In this document: positions 52,727 to 62,819 of the stretch, piece by piece
How the letters are laid out: each line of letters starts with the position of its first letter
Position numbering within the stretch: the stretch's first letter is position 1
Assembly: GCA_016271365.2 (NCBI GenBank)
Contig: CM028132.1
Span: forward strand, 1,186,853,001 to 1,186,917,000
Source of the DNA: Neoceratodus forsteri
Lineage: Eukaryota > Chordata > Ceratodontiformes > Ceratodontidae
DNA length: 64,000 nucleotides
Direction of reading: 5' to 3'
Made by a program: the position numbers and the translations under genes
Notes under the pieces: model-generated
Database searches by the model: none
Seen by the model: the letters and a program-made list of their open reading frames with translations, nothing else
Told to the model about the DNA's origin: nothing

Positions 52727-55680
52727 TCACTGAGCAGGCTTGGAGGAGGAGAAGGCTCCAGGACCGGAGCCTTGGCCTCCTTTATGGGCCTGTTGTGGTC
52801 CAGGCTTGGGCCGAGGGCACCAAGCTTGAGCCTGATGCTGGTGCTGTTGTCCCCCTTTAAAGGAGGACTGCTGAGCCACAGGGGAAGAGTGCCGAAAGGG
52901 CTTCTTCTTCTGCTGGTTCTTGCCCAAAGAACCCTTGGCAGAAGTGGTGTTCAAGGTGGCATTGGACTGTTCCATGCACTGAAGGTAACCGGCCACTCCT
53001 GGGCTGAACAAGTCGGTCCCAAGAAAGGGCATGTCAGCTAATTTGTGCCTAGTATCCGCTGGGAAGAAGGAGAGCCTCAGCCAAACCCTGTGGTGAGAGG
53101 CAATTGCGGCAGCCATCGAGCAGATAGAAGAATCCCCAATGTCCAGGGCCGTCTGGAGCTGCTGTTTGGCAGCAGCTTGGCCCAGGCCTCGGACCTGCTT
53201 GACCATGGTCTGCATGTCCGCGGGCAGATGAGGGAGGACTTCATCTAGTGACCTGAGAAGGGCGTGAGAGAAGTGTGGCATGATCATGGCCGAACTTGTC
53301 TGACGAAGGCCCAAGGAGGAGGCTGCATAGACCTTCCACCCAGAATGGTCCAAGAGACTGGACTCTTTATCAGGAGGTCAGTCCGTGTCAGCAGAACTGC
53401 CAGTATGCCTGAACACAGAGGTGGTCACTAGGTTCTCGGCCAAAGGGTGCTCTGTGAACCCCGCTAGGGACTCCATAGGCACCGTGTACTTACGGGCCAT
53501 GTGGGCAGACAGAGCTGGGCAAGAGGCAGGGCGTTGCCAGAGTTCAAGGGACAGACCAACAATGGCCTCGGTCACCAGAAAGGCCTCTGTCAGGGTGTCC
53601 CCTCTTTTAAGGATGTCCGAAAGATGGTACTCCACCTTTTTCTGGATGGGTTCAAGGGGCATTCCTGTGGACTGAGAGATGAGGTGAAGGATCCTATGAA
53701 AGGAGGAAGGACCTTCCTCCATCCCTAGGCCAATGGATGACTCATCATCCCCAGGATGAGAGTGAAGCCTGGTGACGTCCGAATCCGAGGAGTCAGGATA
53801 CAGCGACCTGCCGCCTAAATCAACCTCAACGTGCCAAGGACAGTCCTGGGTGACAGTGACCGATAAACAGCAGGGGAGCCCGGTGTCTGGTCTGTCTTCT
53901 TTAGAAGGAGCCCTTCCCACAGGCTGCTTAGGCGGTGGTTCCACCACAATGGGTGGAGAGTAAGCCAGCCCGGTGGCGCTGAGGGTTGAGGCACTGGACA
54001 CCACACCTCACACCATGCCAGCGACCCGGGTTCAGGAAAGAGCCTGGGACATCGGGGTCGGTAGGGGAGGAGAAGGATTGAGTGTCCGTAGGACTGCTCT
54101 CCTTTTCCGGGGAAAGGTGGGGTGGGACGCCTCGGTGGCCTAGTGGCCTCTAGCGGTGGCTGGAGATGATGGCAGGCCATAGGCAGACGTGGGGGGACGT
54201 ACTGTGACCGACACTGGGAAGGGGCGCGTGCGGTAGCGTGCACATTCCTGTCCCTTGGCGTCATTGCATGTCATAGATGTCCATGGGGGGTGAAGGAAAA
54301 TATGGGCACCAGTCGCGGCGGCTTGATGGCCGTGTCCAAGGGGGACTTGCTCAGCGCAGAGGGTGCGTGGCTGTACTGGATCCTGTCTGGGTGTAAGAGT
54401 GCAAGGGTAGCTCTCCACCTCCCTGTCGCGGGGGGGGGGGGCCAAGTCGCGAGAGTATGCCACGGACCCGAACATGGAGCTGGGGGGTCCTTGGGACGGC
54501 GGCTGGATACTTCAGGAGGATGCCTGGAAGCATGAGGTAAGCAGACTGGTGGCCAAGGTGAAAAAAAGTACCAACAACAATGGGTGGAGAGACCAGTTTA
54601 GGCCGAAGAGGCAGAGTTGCTGTCCCCGCGGGCGAGGGAACCGAAGCTTTCGGCTCCAGAGGGGTCAGCTTTGGCCTAGGAGGAGACAGCCAAGTAATGG
54701 CAGGGGAAGGAGCTGGAGTAGGCTTGTGCCTGGACAAGATCAGTTGTTGCCACATGAGGTCCTCGTAGCACCGGAGTTTCCGCCGGAGCCTTTCCTCATC
54801 CGAGGAGAACGAGGATGACTGATGGCGTCGCCTCTTCTTAGAGCATTTATGGCTCTGCCTCAGCCTTTCGGTCGAGGGGGTTCTAGACCTCAACCAAGAT
54901 CAGGTGGGCCAACTCGGCTGCTCTGGAGACCCCCGGCAGGGCCAGTGATTTCCAGGGGTCCAGAACTGGGTCCTCGATGGGAACACCAGCAGGCTGTCTC
55001 TCCTCATCGGGGAAAGACAAGGACCGGAGTCCTTTCCAAAGAGTAGTTGGCCAGAGCCGGTGACAGAGGGTCAATGAGGTTGATGACAATCTCGACCTCG
55101 TCGACCGCATCCTCAGTCGGCTGGCCCAATGGAAGGTCCGAGAAGCCAGCGGCTGAAGAAGCGATCGCAACCGCAGCAGAGACCGCAAGCTCCTGGGACC
55201 TCTCTCAGTCCCAAGAGCGCCTCTGCCGAGATGCAGGCTTACTCGGTTCCTTCTCCCACTTACGGGATCGGAAGGCGCCTCTCCCCAGGTGGGAAGAGAC
55301 TGGCACAACTCCTGGAAGGAGGCCGACAAAGAAGAGCCTAGGTTGAGAGGAATGAAAAAGCACAGAGAGTCAGCGACACGAGCCGCTTCTTCCTCGAACA
55401 CAGTCATGCGTTCCAGTTGCTCGGCGGAGCCCACAGCCACGAAAACCGCCCACCTAGCCTCCTTTGATTTCACCGGACGGTTCCTTTTCTCTGGTCTCCC
55501 CAATTTTAAACATGCCAGGCGGTCATCCAGAACATTGGGATGGAAGGCCAAGCAAAACCTGCAGGACCAGGTGTCATGGCTGACACCTAGGCAGTAGACG
55601 CACGTGAGGTGGGGATCAGTGCACGACATCTTCTGGCCCCAATGACACTGGTGAAATACGGGGGAAGATTTTTCTTCCAT
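52727..55680 (-). pseudogene. DIRS-H gag-like protein, split by SINE-like insert
   Basis: The ATG at 55680 starts MEEKSSPVFHQCHWGQKMSC and continues CVYCLGVSH and CRFC, the same Cys/His layout as the other gags. A long Ser/Arg/Pro linker follows (54883-55680, then 54351-54893 in another frame). The insert at 53961-54576 duplicates the codons for SPPIV. The C-terminal half at 53378-54004 and 52727-53353 shares a frame except for one TGA near 53378 and has LSPGVAGYLQCMEQ, ASHHRVWLRLSFFPADTRHK and FLGTDLFSPG. Confidence 0.8.
53961..54576 (+). mobile_element. SINE-like insert 2 with 15-bp TSD
   Basis: ACAATGGGTGGAGAG flanks it at 53946-53960 and 54577-54591. The first 160 bp align with insert 1 (31220): CGCTGAGGGTTGAGGCACTG, CCACACCTCACACCATGCCA and GACCCGGGTTCAGGA, with box A- and box B-like words. 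Further in, similarity fades to patches. The 3' end has GGTGAAAAAAAGTACC. It is inserted in antisense to the gag of DIRS-H. Confidence 0.72.
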
Positions 55681-55759
55681 AACTGAAGACGCAAAAGCGC
55701 GATCGCTAACTCGAATGAGTTTTAATTTCGGTAAAACCGAAGTTTTGAAAGCCAGGGCA

Positions 55760-55949
55760 TACAAAATGCGAGAGCACGAGGGAGGCAACCTGAATCTTCC
55801 AGCGGAAAGGAAGATCTGGCATCATGAGGCAGAGCAGAGGTATATACCACCCGGGCAGGTGGGAGGAGCCAGCTTGAAGACTTCCGGTGGATCCTTAAAG
55901 GAAAAGGGGACATGCCAATAAGTGTGGATGAACAACATATCCACGATCC
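55760..55949. repeat. DIRS-H right ITR
   Basis: Inverted partner of the left ITR; ends ACATATCCACGATCCT. The palindromic word GGTATATACC is in both ITRs. Confidence 0.88.
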
Positions 55950-56649
55950 TAGAATACCTCTTAACAAGGTCCCCTTCCGGCACACCTCTCAAGGACAGAG
56001 ATCCTTCGGATTCCGGGCTCCACTCTGGCTTAACTCCCTCCCTGCCAATCCACTATCCATCAATAAAAACTGGCCCGTTTAAAACCGAACTCTGAACTCA
56101 CCTGTCTAGTCAAATGAAATGCACCTGCTTCCCATGAACTGTTCTCCTTGATGTTGTACTTGTCTGCCCTCCTAATTAGCACTTCTTACTCCCCAACCTG
56201 CAACTTAAAACTACTACTCCCCACTCCTCTCAGTCTCCTGGCCCTCCCTCCTGCACCCTGCTCTCCCTCGTTACTCTCACCTGCTTATCTCTCTCCCAAT
56301 TCTCCTCCCAATCACTGCAATTTCCCCCATCCCCACTGTCTTCATTCTCGACAAGGTAATCCAGAACCTATGGTTACCTCAACATTTTCAGTTAACCCCC
56401 ACACACACACTATCTCACTGGCCACGCCCTTTGACTACCCCATGTCTTTCTTGCTTGTTTTCTCAAATGAATGTAGGCACCGTATTTATGTCAATGCTCA
56501 CTGACTGTCTGAATATCTGTAAATAAAATCTTTGTTTATGTATGGCCTCTACTAAATGTACTGATGTTTCCTACTTGACGTGGAACCTTTGTAAATGAGC
56601 TTATAGCTCAAAGGTTGTAATCCGAGACTTCAATAAAGATAAAGATAAA
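55950..56649 (+). pseudogene. L2-c LINE, right part and 3' end
   Basis: It continues the RT C-terminus from 39750: PLKDRDPSDSGLHSGLTPSL and INKNWPV-type frames, then a C-rich 3' UTR. It closes with GTGGAACCTTTGTAAATGAG and (AAAGAT)n at 56630-56649. Beyond this point DIRS-E reverse transcriptase resumes. Confidence 0.85.
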
Positions 56650-57235
56650 GGATGAGAGACTGAAGGGAAGCGCCCAGAATTGGTAATGTTGTCCTGACAG
56701 GTAAAAGTGAAGGAACCGGTGGTGGTCGTGGTGGATGGGATATGTAGGTAGGCATCTTTCTTGTCTAATGCGCATAGCCAATCCCCTTGTTTTAACATTG
56801 GCATGATGGATGTTAAGGTGACCATCCGGAACCTTTTGTACTGAATGTGTAGATTCAGTTGTCTGAGGTCTGAGATCTCCAGTGTGTTTGGGTACCAGAA
56901 ACAAAATGAGAGTAAAACCCCTGATGGCACTCCAATGGAGGGACTGGATAGATGGCTTTCTTGTGAAGAAGCGCCTGAAGTTCCTCCTGAAGAATGGGAA
57001 TATGGTCAGTGGGTAATTGACAGAGCGGGAGGGGAGCGCTGAGGTGAGTTCCAGCGTGTGCCCCACCTTTATGATATGAAGTACCCACTTGTCGGAAGTT
57101 ATTGCCTGCCAGGCCTCTAAATAGAGGGCAGAGTGACTGCTCATGGTTTCCGAGGCCTGGTGAAGGAAGCCCGGGCAATGTCCCAGTCGGTCACTGGGAA
57201 GTGGGCTGATCAGCACCACCCAGGGGGTGGGAGTG
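56650..57235 (-). pseudogene. DIRS-E RT, N-terminal half
   Basis: SDKWVLHIIKVGHTLELTSA, LNLHIQYKRFRMVTLTSIMP, GDWLCALDKKDAYLHIP and YQFWALPFSLSS are found over two frames (56601-56930 and 56608-57219). The next residues (VFTK) are at 38385, so L2-c entered between the L-S-S and V-F-T-K segments. A short imperfect duplication around GGAT is the only TSD candidate. Confidence 0.87.
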
Positions 57236-57239
57236 GCAG

Positions 57240-59210
57240 CCTTTTAGAGATAGGACTGGCAGTCCTGGAAGAAGGCTAGGAACAACCACAGAATCCACCT
57301 CTGTAGGTGCCTCCATATTTACCACTTCTTTTTGATTGAAAGGAGGACTGGAAGCGGTACTGGTAAGATGGCTATGAGGTATGATACATGCCATGAACCG
57401 TATGTAAGGCCTGACCTGAAGCCTGGAGATCATCCAGAAGTGTTTGGGTACCTGGACCGAAAAGTTTAGATCCAGTAAAAGGGGCATTTACCACATTATG
57501 CTGTATATCTGATGTAAATCCTGAGACACATACCAAAGTGTGGCATCTCAGGGTAATCCCTGTGGCTGACATGCAGGCCGAAGTATCCACTGCATCATAT
57601 CCTGAGCGGGGCAGGTGTTAAGAGATGGAATTGCCAGTGGAAACTGCAGCCAATAATTGGTCCTTCTTCTCAGATGGAGGGAGTTTATTGACTAGAGCTA
57701 TAGCAGAGGACTAGAAGATTTGACCATGTGTCCCATATAATTTAGAATTCTAAGATTCATGGTACCCACCTGGAATACCTTCTTCCCAAGGTAGTCAAGT
57801 CGGTGGGACTCCTTATCGAGGGTAATGAGCTCATGTGTTTTGGACGTTTGGTACAATCATGAGCTGTTGTGATCACTACTGAGTCTGCTTCTGGGCTAGT
57901 GGAAAGAAGAGGATGATCAAGAGGAACCTGGTAAAGGCAATCTGCCTTTCTAGGAATTGCTGGAACCACTGAGGGTTGGTTCCAAGTTGCCAGTACAGCG
58001 TTTTGCTAAGTTTGTATAAGTGGGGGTACCACTACTACAGGCTCTTCAGGCAGTTCTAGATAATCTGCCATATCCTTTCTTTATCATGTTCGGTAGTTGA
58101 AAATCCCATGATTTTTTGAATTTGGACCATCATCTCATGAAAGAATGGGTCATAAGTAGGAGAGGCAGCCACATGGCAGGAGGCATCCTCATGTAAAGAG
58201 GAAATAGTAGAGCGAGGACGGGGGACGAGTGTCCAGGTCCTATAGGTCAATATCCTCCAGATCTCTGGGAAAACCTTTCAGAAACACTGCCTCTTCTGAA
58301 AAATACTCTTCCTTATAGGAGGTAGGGGGTTAGGGTGGAGAGGGTTCCCTGGCACCCTGGAAGCATTTAGGTAGTGGGGTAGAAAACGGGAAGGGCAACT
58401 CACCTCCCCAGGAGTGGGAAGTTGAGAATGCCTAGTTACTAGTAGAACCAGTTGTACCACTGTGGCTATGTCCAATAAGGTAGAGAAGGGGTGGGGTGGG
58501 GGGTTCTGAGAAACCAGGTGGATTGTGGAGGAAACAGGATGTGAGGTATAAACAGGTCTAGCCCCTGGGTGGTAAATTCCAGGGTCCCGGTCCCAGTCCC
58601 TGTTAGACTGGCCCCTGTGAGTGAATGGATGTGATGGAGGGGGGGGCAGTGGAAACTGCAAAACCAGTAGTTCTCACCAAGGAAGCATGACAGTCATCGA
58701 TGGGGCATCAAATAAAGAGGCATTAGAATGCGTAAAAGGAGACAGTCGATGGGAAACAAGAACCCCCGTCAACAGAACATCAATGGAACCAACATACGGT
58801 TCCACAGAAACTGCTGAATGGGTGCCAGAAAGACCCATCGATGAGAGGGTGTAAGCCCCCGTTGACGAGGAAGCAGTTCTGGAGGGCATTATCGATGGTG
58901 GAGCACCTGTGATGGTGGCTGTCGATGAGTGTCTGCCTGATGAAGATGAGGATGATTTATCCTTGTCGCGTTTATCCTTCTTATGTGCAGCAATAATAGG
59001 AGCTCTCTCCAAGATAGACAATTTCTGCTCCATGAGGCGAGCTTCAATCTCGCGTAGTCACAGTTGACAGGTTGCCTGGCTGAATTCCTGGCAATGAATG
59101 CAGGAGATAGTGTCATGTGTGTGGGACCCAGACACCTAACACAAACGGTGTGGTTGTCGTACACGCCATGACTGAAATAGTGCTGACTTGCTTGTAGATT
59201 CTTTGGACAT
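57240..59210 (-). pseudogene. DIRS-E gag-like protein
   Basis: The ATG at 59210 starts MSKESTSKSALFQSW, close to the DIRS-D gag start. The Cys/His motif survives in pieces in two frames (NHTVCVRCLGPTH) with the last Cys pair lost. The linker at 58674-59033 is Ser/Thr/Gly-rich (KSSSSSSGRHSSTATITG, SSSTGAYTLSS). PFFHEMMVQIQKIMGFSTTE is at 58056-58250. The C-terminal half (57191-57969) has CTKRPKHMSSLPS, ITLRCHTLVCVSGFTSDIQH and GSKLFGPGTQTLLDD. Multiple frame changes. Confidence 0.8.
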
Positions 59211-59339
59211 TTGTCGATGAACGAAGGAAATGAAGAAAAGTCTGTTTCCAGCTCAAGTTCTAAATCGATGACTGATGCTCTATGCACTAGCTGCTGTGTG
59301 CAAGCCGGAGCGGAAAATGAACTGAGGGATAACAGGGCC

Positions 59340-59489
59340 ACCCACTCTTATATAGGAGCAGAATGATGAGGTCATGTGTGGGCAGCCGCTGGAAAAAGAC
59401 TGCTAGAAGAGAGCTGCTGTGCACTACTGTGCCCTCTGGTGACGACCCAAGTATATTACCTGCTGCAAGAAATTATCCCCGTGGAAGAT
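59340..59489. repeat. DIRS-E right ITR
   Basis: Inverted partner of 35557-35770; includes AGACTGCTAGAAGAGAGCTG and ATATTACCTGCTGCAAGAAA and ends at GTGGAAGAT. Confidence 0.9.
59348..59354 (-). promoter_or_regulatory. TATA-like box in DIRS-E 5' ITR
   Basis: TATATAA on the minus strand, about 140 bp upstream of the gag ATG at 59210, at the same place as in DIRS-D. Confidence 0.5.
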
Positions 59490-59524
59490 CTATGGTTACG
59501 GGTGAGTAACCTATTTTTCTAGGG
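59490..59524 (-). repeat. DIRS-F ICR, right remainder
   Basis: CTATGGTTACGGGTGAGTAA, CCTATTTTTCTAGGG aligns base for base in length with the DIRS-H ICR stretch that starts CTACTGTTACAGATCAGTAA and runs to TTTAGGA. It continues the ICR broken at 35556. Confidence 0.72.
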
Positions 59525-60232
59525 TGCAACAGGGTGGAATAGGACCCTGTTCCAGCTGTTCTGGAGAAAATGTTTAAATGCAAGGATCTATCCTTTCCTG
59601 GCTCTTTTCTGTCTGGCTGCGTAACCAAATTTTCCTGTGAGACTTCGGATTTGATCACCCGACAGTTTTGCAATTCTCTGCCTCTCACTGTTCCTCACTC
59701 TGCCTTGCTGTCTTTTCCTCCCTTGCATATCTGCTAATATAAAAATGTGTAAATCATTGTATGGAAACGTAACGGATATTGAGATCCCTTGTGTTTAGAA
59801 AATATATAGTGTTACTGTTGAAATGTATATAATTATATTTTGAGATGACTGCAGAGAGCTAAGGAAAATGCAAGGGGTTACCTTAGTGCAAAGCTTTGAG
59901 TGTTTTGCAAAAGCTGTGCAAAAGGAGCCTCAGCAAGCACATTGCTTTTCTTCCTGCCTGATACTTACAAGAACAGAACACTTACAAAAACAGGATGCTT
60001 GTTAAGAATGGGGGTTGCAAGGACTTAAAGAACTGAGCTGCAACTGCTCAGAGAAAATGAATACACAGAGATGTAAGGAAAACTCTGATGGTTCTGCTGT
60101 TTATTCTTCCTTTGTAAATAGTTATACTGAACAGTTTGTTTTTTTTAATGTTACTGCTACTGTAAATAAATATTTTTGGTGAATTCTACAACTGCTCCTG
60201 GTTTTCCCATGCTTCCTGACCTGTCTTGATAA
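59525..60232 (+). repeat. Probable Gypsy 5' LTR and primer-binding region
   Basis: An AT-rich, non-coding stretch ends with GTAAATAAATATTTTTGGTG (polyadenylation signal) and CTCCTGGTTTTCCC. It is followed by TGGTGTCAGCCTAAGTGGGA, a position and sequence typical of the junction before Gypsy gag. The left border TGCAACAGGG is a guess and no complete 3' LTR was recognised. Confidence 0.5.
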
Positions 60233-60299
60233 ATGGTGTCAGCCTAAGTGGGATTTACACCGTACATACTCTAAGACAGGAGTTTTATGCGTGGGTACT

Positions 60300-61890
60300 G
60301 GACCTAGAACCAGGGAAGCACAGAGGAAGGTATGGATTCTGCAGCAGCAAGTCTAGGAGTGAAGGAGTGGTTACCAGGAGAATGGCAGCCGAACTAGCAG
60401 AGACAGAAGCAGTGTTGGGTAAGTTACTTTTTCTATTACTTTCTATTATGTTTGGAAACTTGTTTCAGGAAGCTCTGTGCAGTCACTAGCAAGGATATAG
60501 AAGTACTAGAAAAAGTAATACACCTTACAATTATAGTTACTTATTTCTTTTTATACAGAAACAATATAAAAATAATGAATAACTATAACAGATTACATTT
60601 TTTGAAAGGAATAGGTTAGTTACTAGTTACTTTCAAATAAATGTAATTAGTTACAGTTATGTATTTCTTTTGTACAAAAAGAGATAAGTAATTGTAACTG
60701 TAAGGTGTATTACTTTTTCCAGTACTTCTCCATCCTTGCTAGTGACAGCACAGAGCTTTCTGGAACAAGTTTCCAAAAGTAACAGAAAGTAATAGAAAAA
60801 ATAACTTACCAAACACTGGACAGAAGTTCAGTCTGAGATTATACTGCCAGCACAAGTTATGGAAAAAGAACAGGCAGCGACAGAACTCAAAAGTCTAATG
60901 GACTTTTTCAAATGGTAGGCTATACAACAAAAAGAGATGCAGAAGCAGAGAGAAAAAGAGATTCAATGTTTAGAAGCGCAGAGGAGAGAAGAGATGCAGC
61001 GATAGCTGGATGCCTTCAAAGCTATCAAAGGCAGAGGCTCTGGCACAGATCCAAACGAGGAACAAAATGCAAGCAACTTAAAAGCCATTAAACTTACAAA
61101 GTTGTGTCCCTCAGATGATATTGAGGCATACTTGACAACTTCTGAAAGAGTTGCCACAGCCTGCCAGTGGCCAAAGCAGCAATGGATGATCAGACTGGTA
61201 CCCTACCTGACAGGGAAAGCTAAACTTGCCTACAGCAGTATGGACACTGCTCAGTCAGAAAACTATGATCTGGTGAAAAGCGAAATCCTGAAAAGGTATC
61301 ACATCTCTAGAGAGACGTACAGGCAGAGATTTTGATCTCTGATGTACAACTCTGTTGACAATCCTCAAGAAGCCTTCACCCAACTCGGAGAACTCCTGAA
61401 AAAATGGACTGCAGTGTGTGATGAAACTTTTCAAGCCATTAAGGTTGCATTATGTTTAGCCCCTGTTTTGAGAAGCTCAGATTCTGAGAAATCATTTTTT
61501 GTTACAAACAGATGCATCAGAGGTAGGCCTAGGTGCAGTACTGAGTCAAAATGTAGATGGGACAGAACATCCTATTCTGTGCATAAGTAGGAAGTTGCAT
61601 GACAGAGAGAAAAGGTACTCCACTATCGAAAAGGGATGTTTAGCAGCAAACTGGGCCATGGAGTTCCTGAATTTTATTTACTAGGAACTGACTTTGTTCT
61701 TGTAACAGATCACAATCCTCTCTGTTGGCTTAACCAGATGAAAGATAACAATTCTAGAATCACAAGGTGGTACCTGGCACTATAGCCATTTAAATTCACA
61801 GTGATACACATATCTGGTAAAGAGAATAGTAATGCTGATTTTCTGTCAAGATATGGATCAGGAATAGATGGGTCTGAAGGTTGAAAAACA
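60300..61890 (+). mobile_element. Internally deleted Gypsy-type element: gag joined to RNase H
   Basis: The gag (60400-61440) includes ATELKSLMDFF, a Glu/Lys/Gln-rich helix region and, at 61102-61335, DDIEAYLTTSERVATACQWP, YLTGKAKLAYSSM and YDLVKSEILKRYHISRETYR, a SCAN-like capsid region. At about 61410 it passes straight into the end of RT and RNase [50 protein letters not shown] and VIHISGKENSNADFLSR. Protease, most of RT and integrase are missing. Frameshifts lie near 61335 and 61500. Confidence 0.82.
60410..60818. mobile_element. hAT-type MITE, near-complete palindrome
   Basis: Left end CAGTGTTGGGTAAGTTAC and right end ATAACTTACCAAACACTG are terminal inverted repeats. GACAGAAG flanks both sides (60402-60409 and 60819-60826), the 8-bp duplication expected of hAT elements. 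The two halves are inverted copies over most of their length (GCTCTGTGC, CACTAGCAAGGAT, AAAGTAATACACCTTACA). It interrupts the Gypsy gag and carries no transposase. Confidence 0.9.
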
Positions 61891-61960
61891 AATGTATGGG
61901 TTTAAACTTTAATGTTTGCTGTACTGTTATATAAAAAAAAAAACAGATAATGTACATGTG

Positions 61961-62360
61961 CACCTAGCCGAACTTGGGAACCACAAGGCCCGGGAGGAAC
62001 AGCGAGGGAGCAGTCGGGAAAGGCGCAGCCAATCGCCTGCTTCCTTCAGTCCACAGCAACCAGCTGAGTGCTGGGGCTTCGCTCCGCCAGCGGGCAGTCG
62101 GCGGCACCTAGCCGAACTTGGGAACCACAAGGCCGGGAGGGAACAGCGAGGAGCAGTCGGGAAAGGCGCAGCCAATCGCTACTTCCTCAGCCCACAACAA
62201 CCAGCTGGCGCCGGGCCGCCCACCAGCGGGCGGGCGTCGGCGGCACCTGGGCCGAACTTGGGAACCACAAGGCCGGAGGAACAGCGAGCAGTCGGGAAAG
62301 GCGAGCCAATCGGTGTTGCGCTCCACCAGGCACAGCAGCCGATTGGCTCTCCTGCCCATT
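61961..62360 (+). repeat. GC-rich tandem repeat, about 140-bp units, with CCAAT boxes
   Basis: Units start at 61961, 62105 and 62244 with CACCTAGCCGAACTTGGGAA, then CCACAAGGCC, GGAACAGCGA, CAGTCGGGAAAGGCG, and CAGCCAATCG. The third is partial and ends with CCGATTGGCTC. A further copy lies at 62820-62960. Open frames across it are repeats of a GC-rich sequence, not genes. 62361-62819 shows nothing recognisable besides two GTGGGCCAG-type words. Confidence 0.85.
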
Positions 62361-62819
62361 GACTTACACTGGCTCAGTTTGCATTGCTGAAATCTGTGTG
62401 GACTTGAAAATTTGTTTTTCTTTTGTCTTTACTCTTCCCTGGTGTTTTACTGCAAGTTTCCCAGAAGAGCTGCTTCCACTCTGGTGAGACATCTATAGAG
62501 AGCAACTGCTGTTGAATTCTGCTGGACTCTGTTAGTAGCAGTGGGCCAGACGTTGAGGCGCCACTCTCCTTCTAGTTTTATATGTGTAAATCATCAAAAA
62601 GTGCTGTTATCCACTATTGTATTGTAAGGGGAAACTACCGTTTTACAGCTCTTTAAAGTAATTGCATCTCCTTGTCTGAATATGTAAGGTGGGCCAGGCG
62701 GCTGGCGCCACAGGACCCCCCCCCACAGTCCTTTGTAGTGCAGATTTGGTCAGTAACGCTCAGAAAAAGGCTTGCTACTGCCTCTATTAATTGCTGCACC
62801 CTCCTCTGTCTCTCTCCAG

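Larger units (their letters stand above)
43924..55949 (-). mobile_element. DIRS-H: DIRS split by LINE composite and SINE-like insert
   Basis: The ITRs (43924-44110 and 55760-55949) are inverted copies, and the ICR is at 44150-44260. Minus-strand order is gag (52727-55680), RT-RNase H-MT (51117-52590), recombinase (50034-51237), a 5.46-kb LINE composite (44563-50026), then the recombinase C-terminus (44288-44562). Without inserts it would be about 6 kb. It lies in L2-c, whose coding sequence continues on both sides of the DIRS-G/DIRS-H pair. Confidence 0.9.
35557..59489 (-). mobile_element. DIRS-E: outer DIRS of a multi-level nest
   Basis: The ITRs at 35557-35770 and 59340-59489 are inverted copies of each other, and the ICR is at 35852-35970. 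Coding parts on the minus strand are split: recombinase, MT, RNase H and RT C-terminal half at 35990-38385; RT N-terminal half and gag at 56650-59210. The 18.3 kb between (38386-56649) is L2-c with everything nested in it. Without the insert the element would be about 5.7 kb, a normal DIRS length. Flanking DIRS-F sequence on both sides shows where it landed. Confidence 0.88.

Noticed and set aside
61916..62487. Overlapping open frames of 80-150 residues
   Set aside because: They translate a GC-rich tandem repeat in different frames. The peptide repeats simply follow the DNA repeat.
62530..62720. Retroviral-type primer-binding site at TGGCGCCAC words
   Set aside because: Only a short GC-rich word repeated twice; no LTR end or coding region in register.
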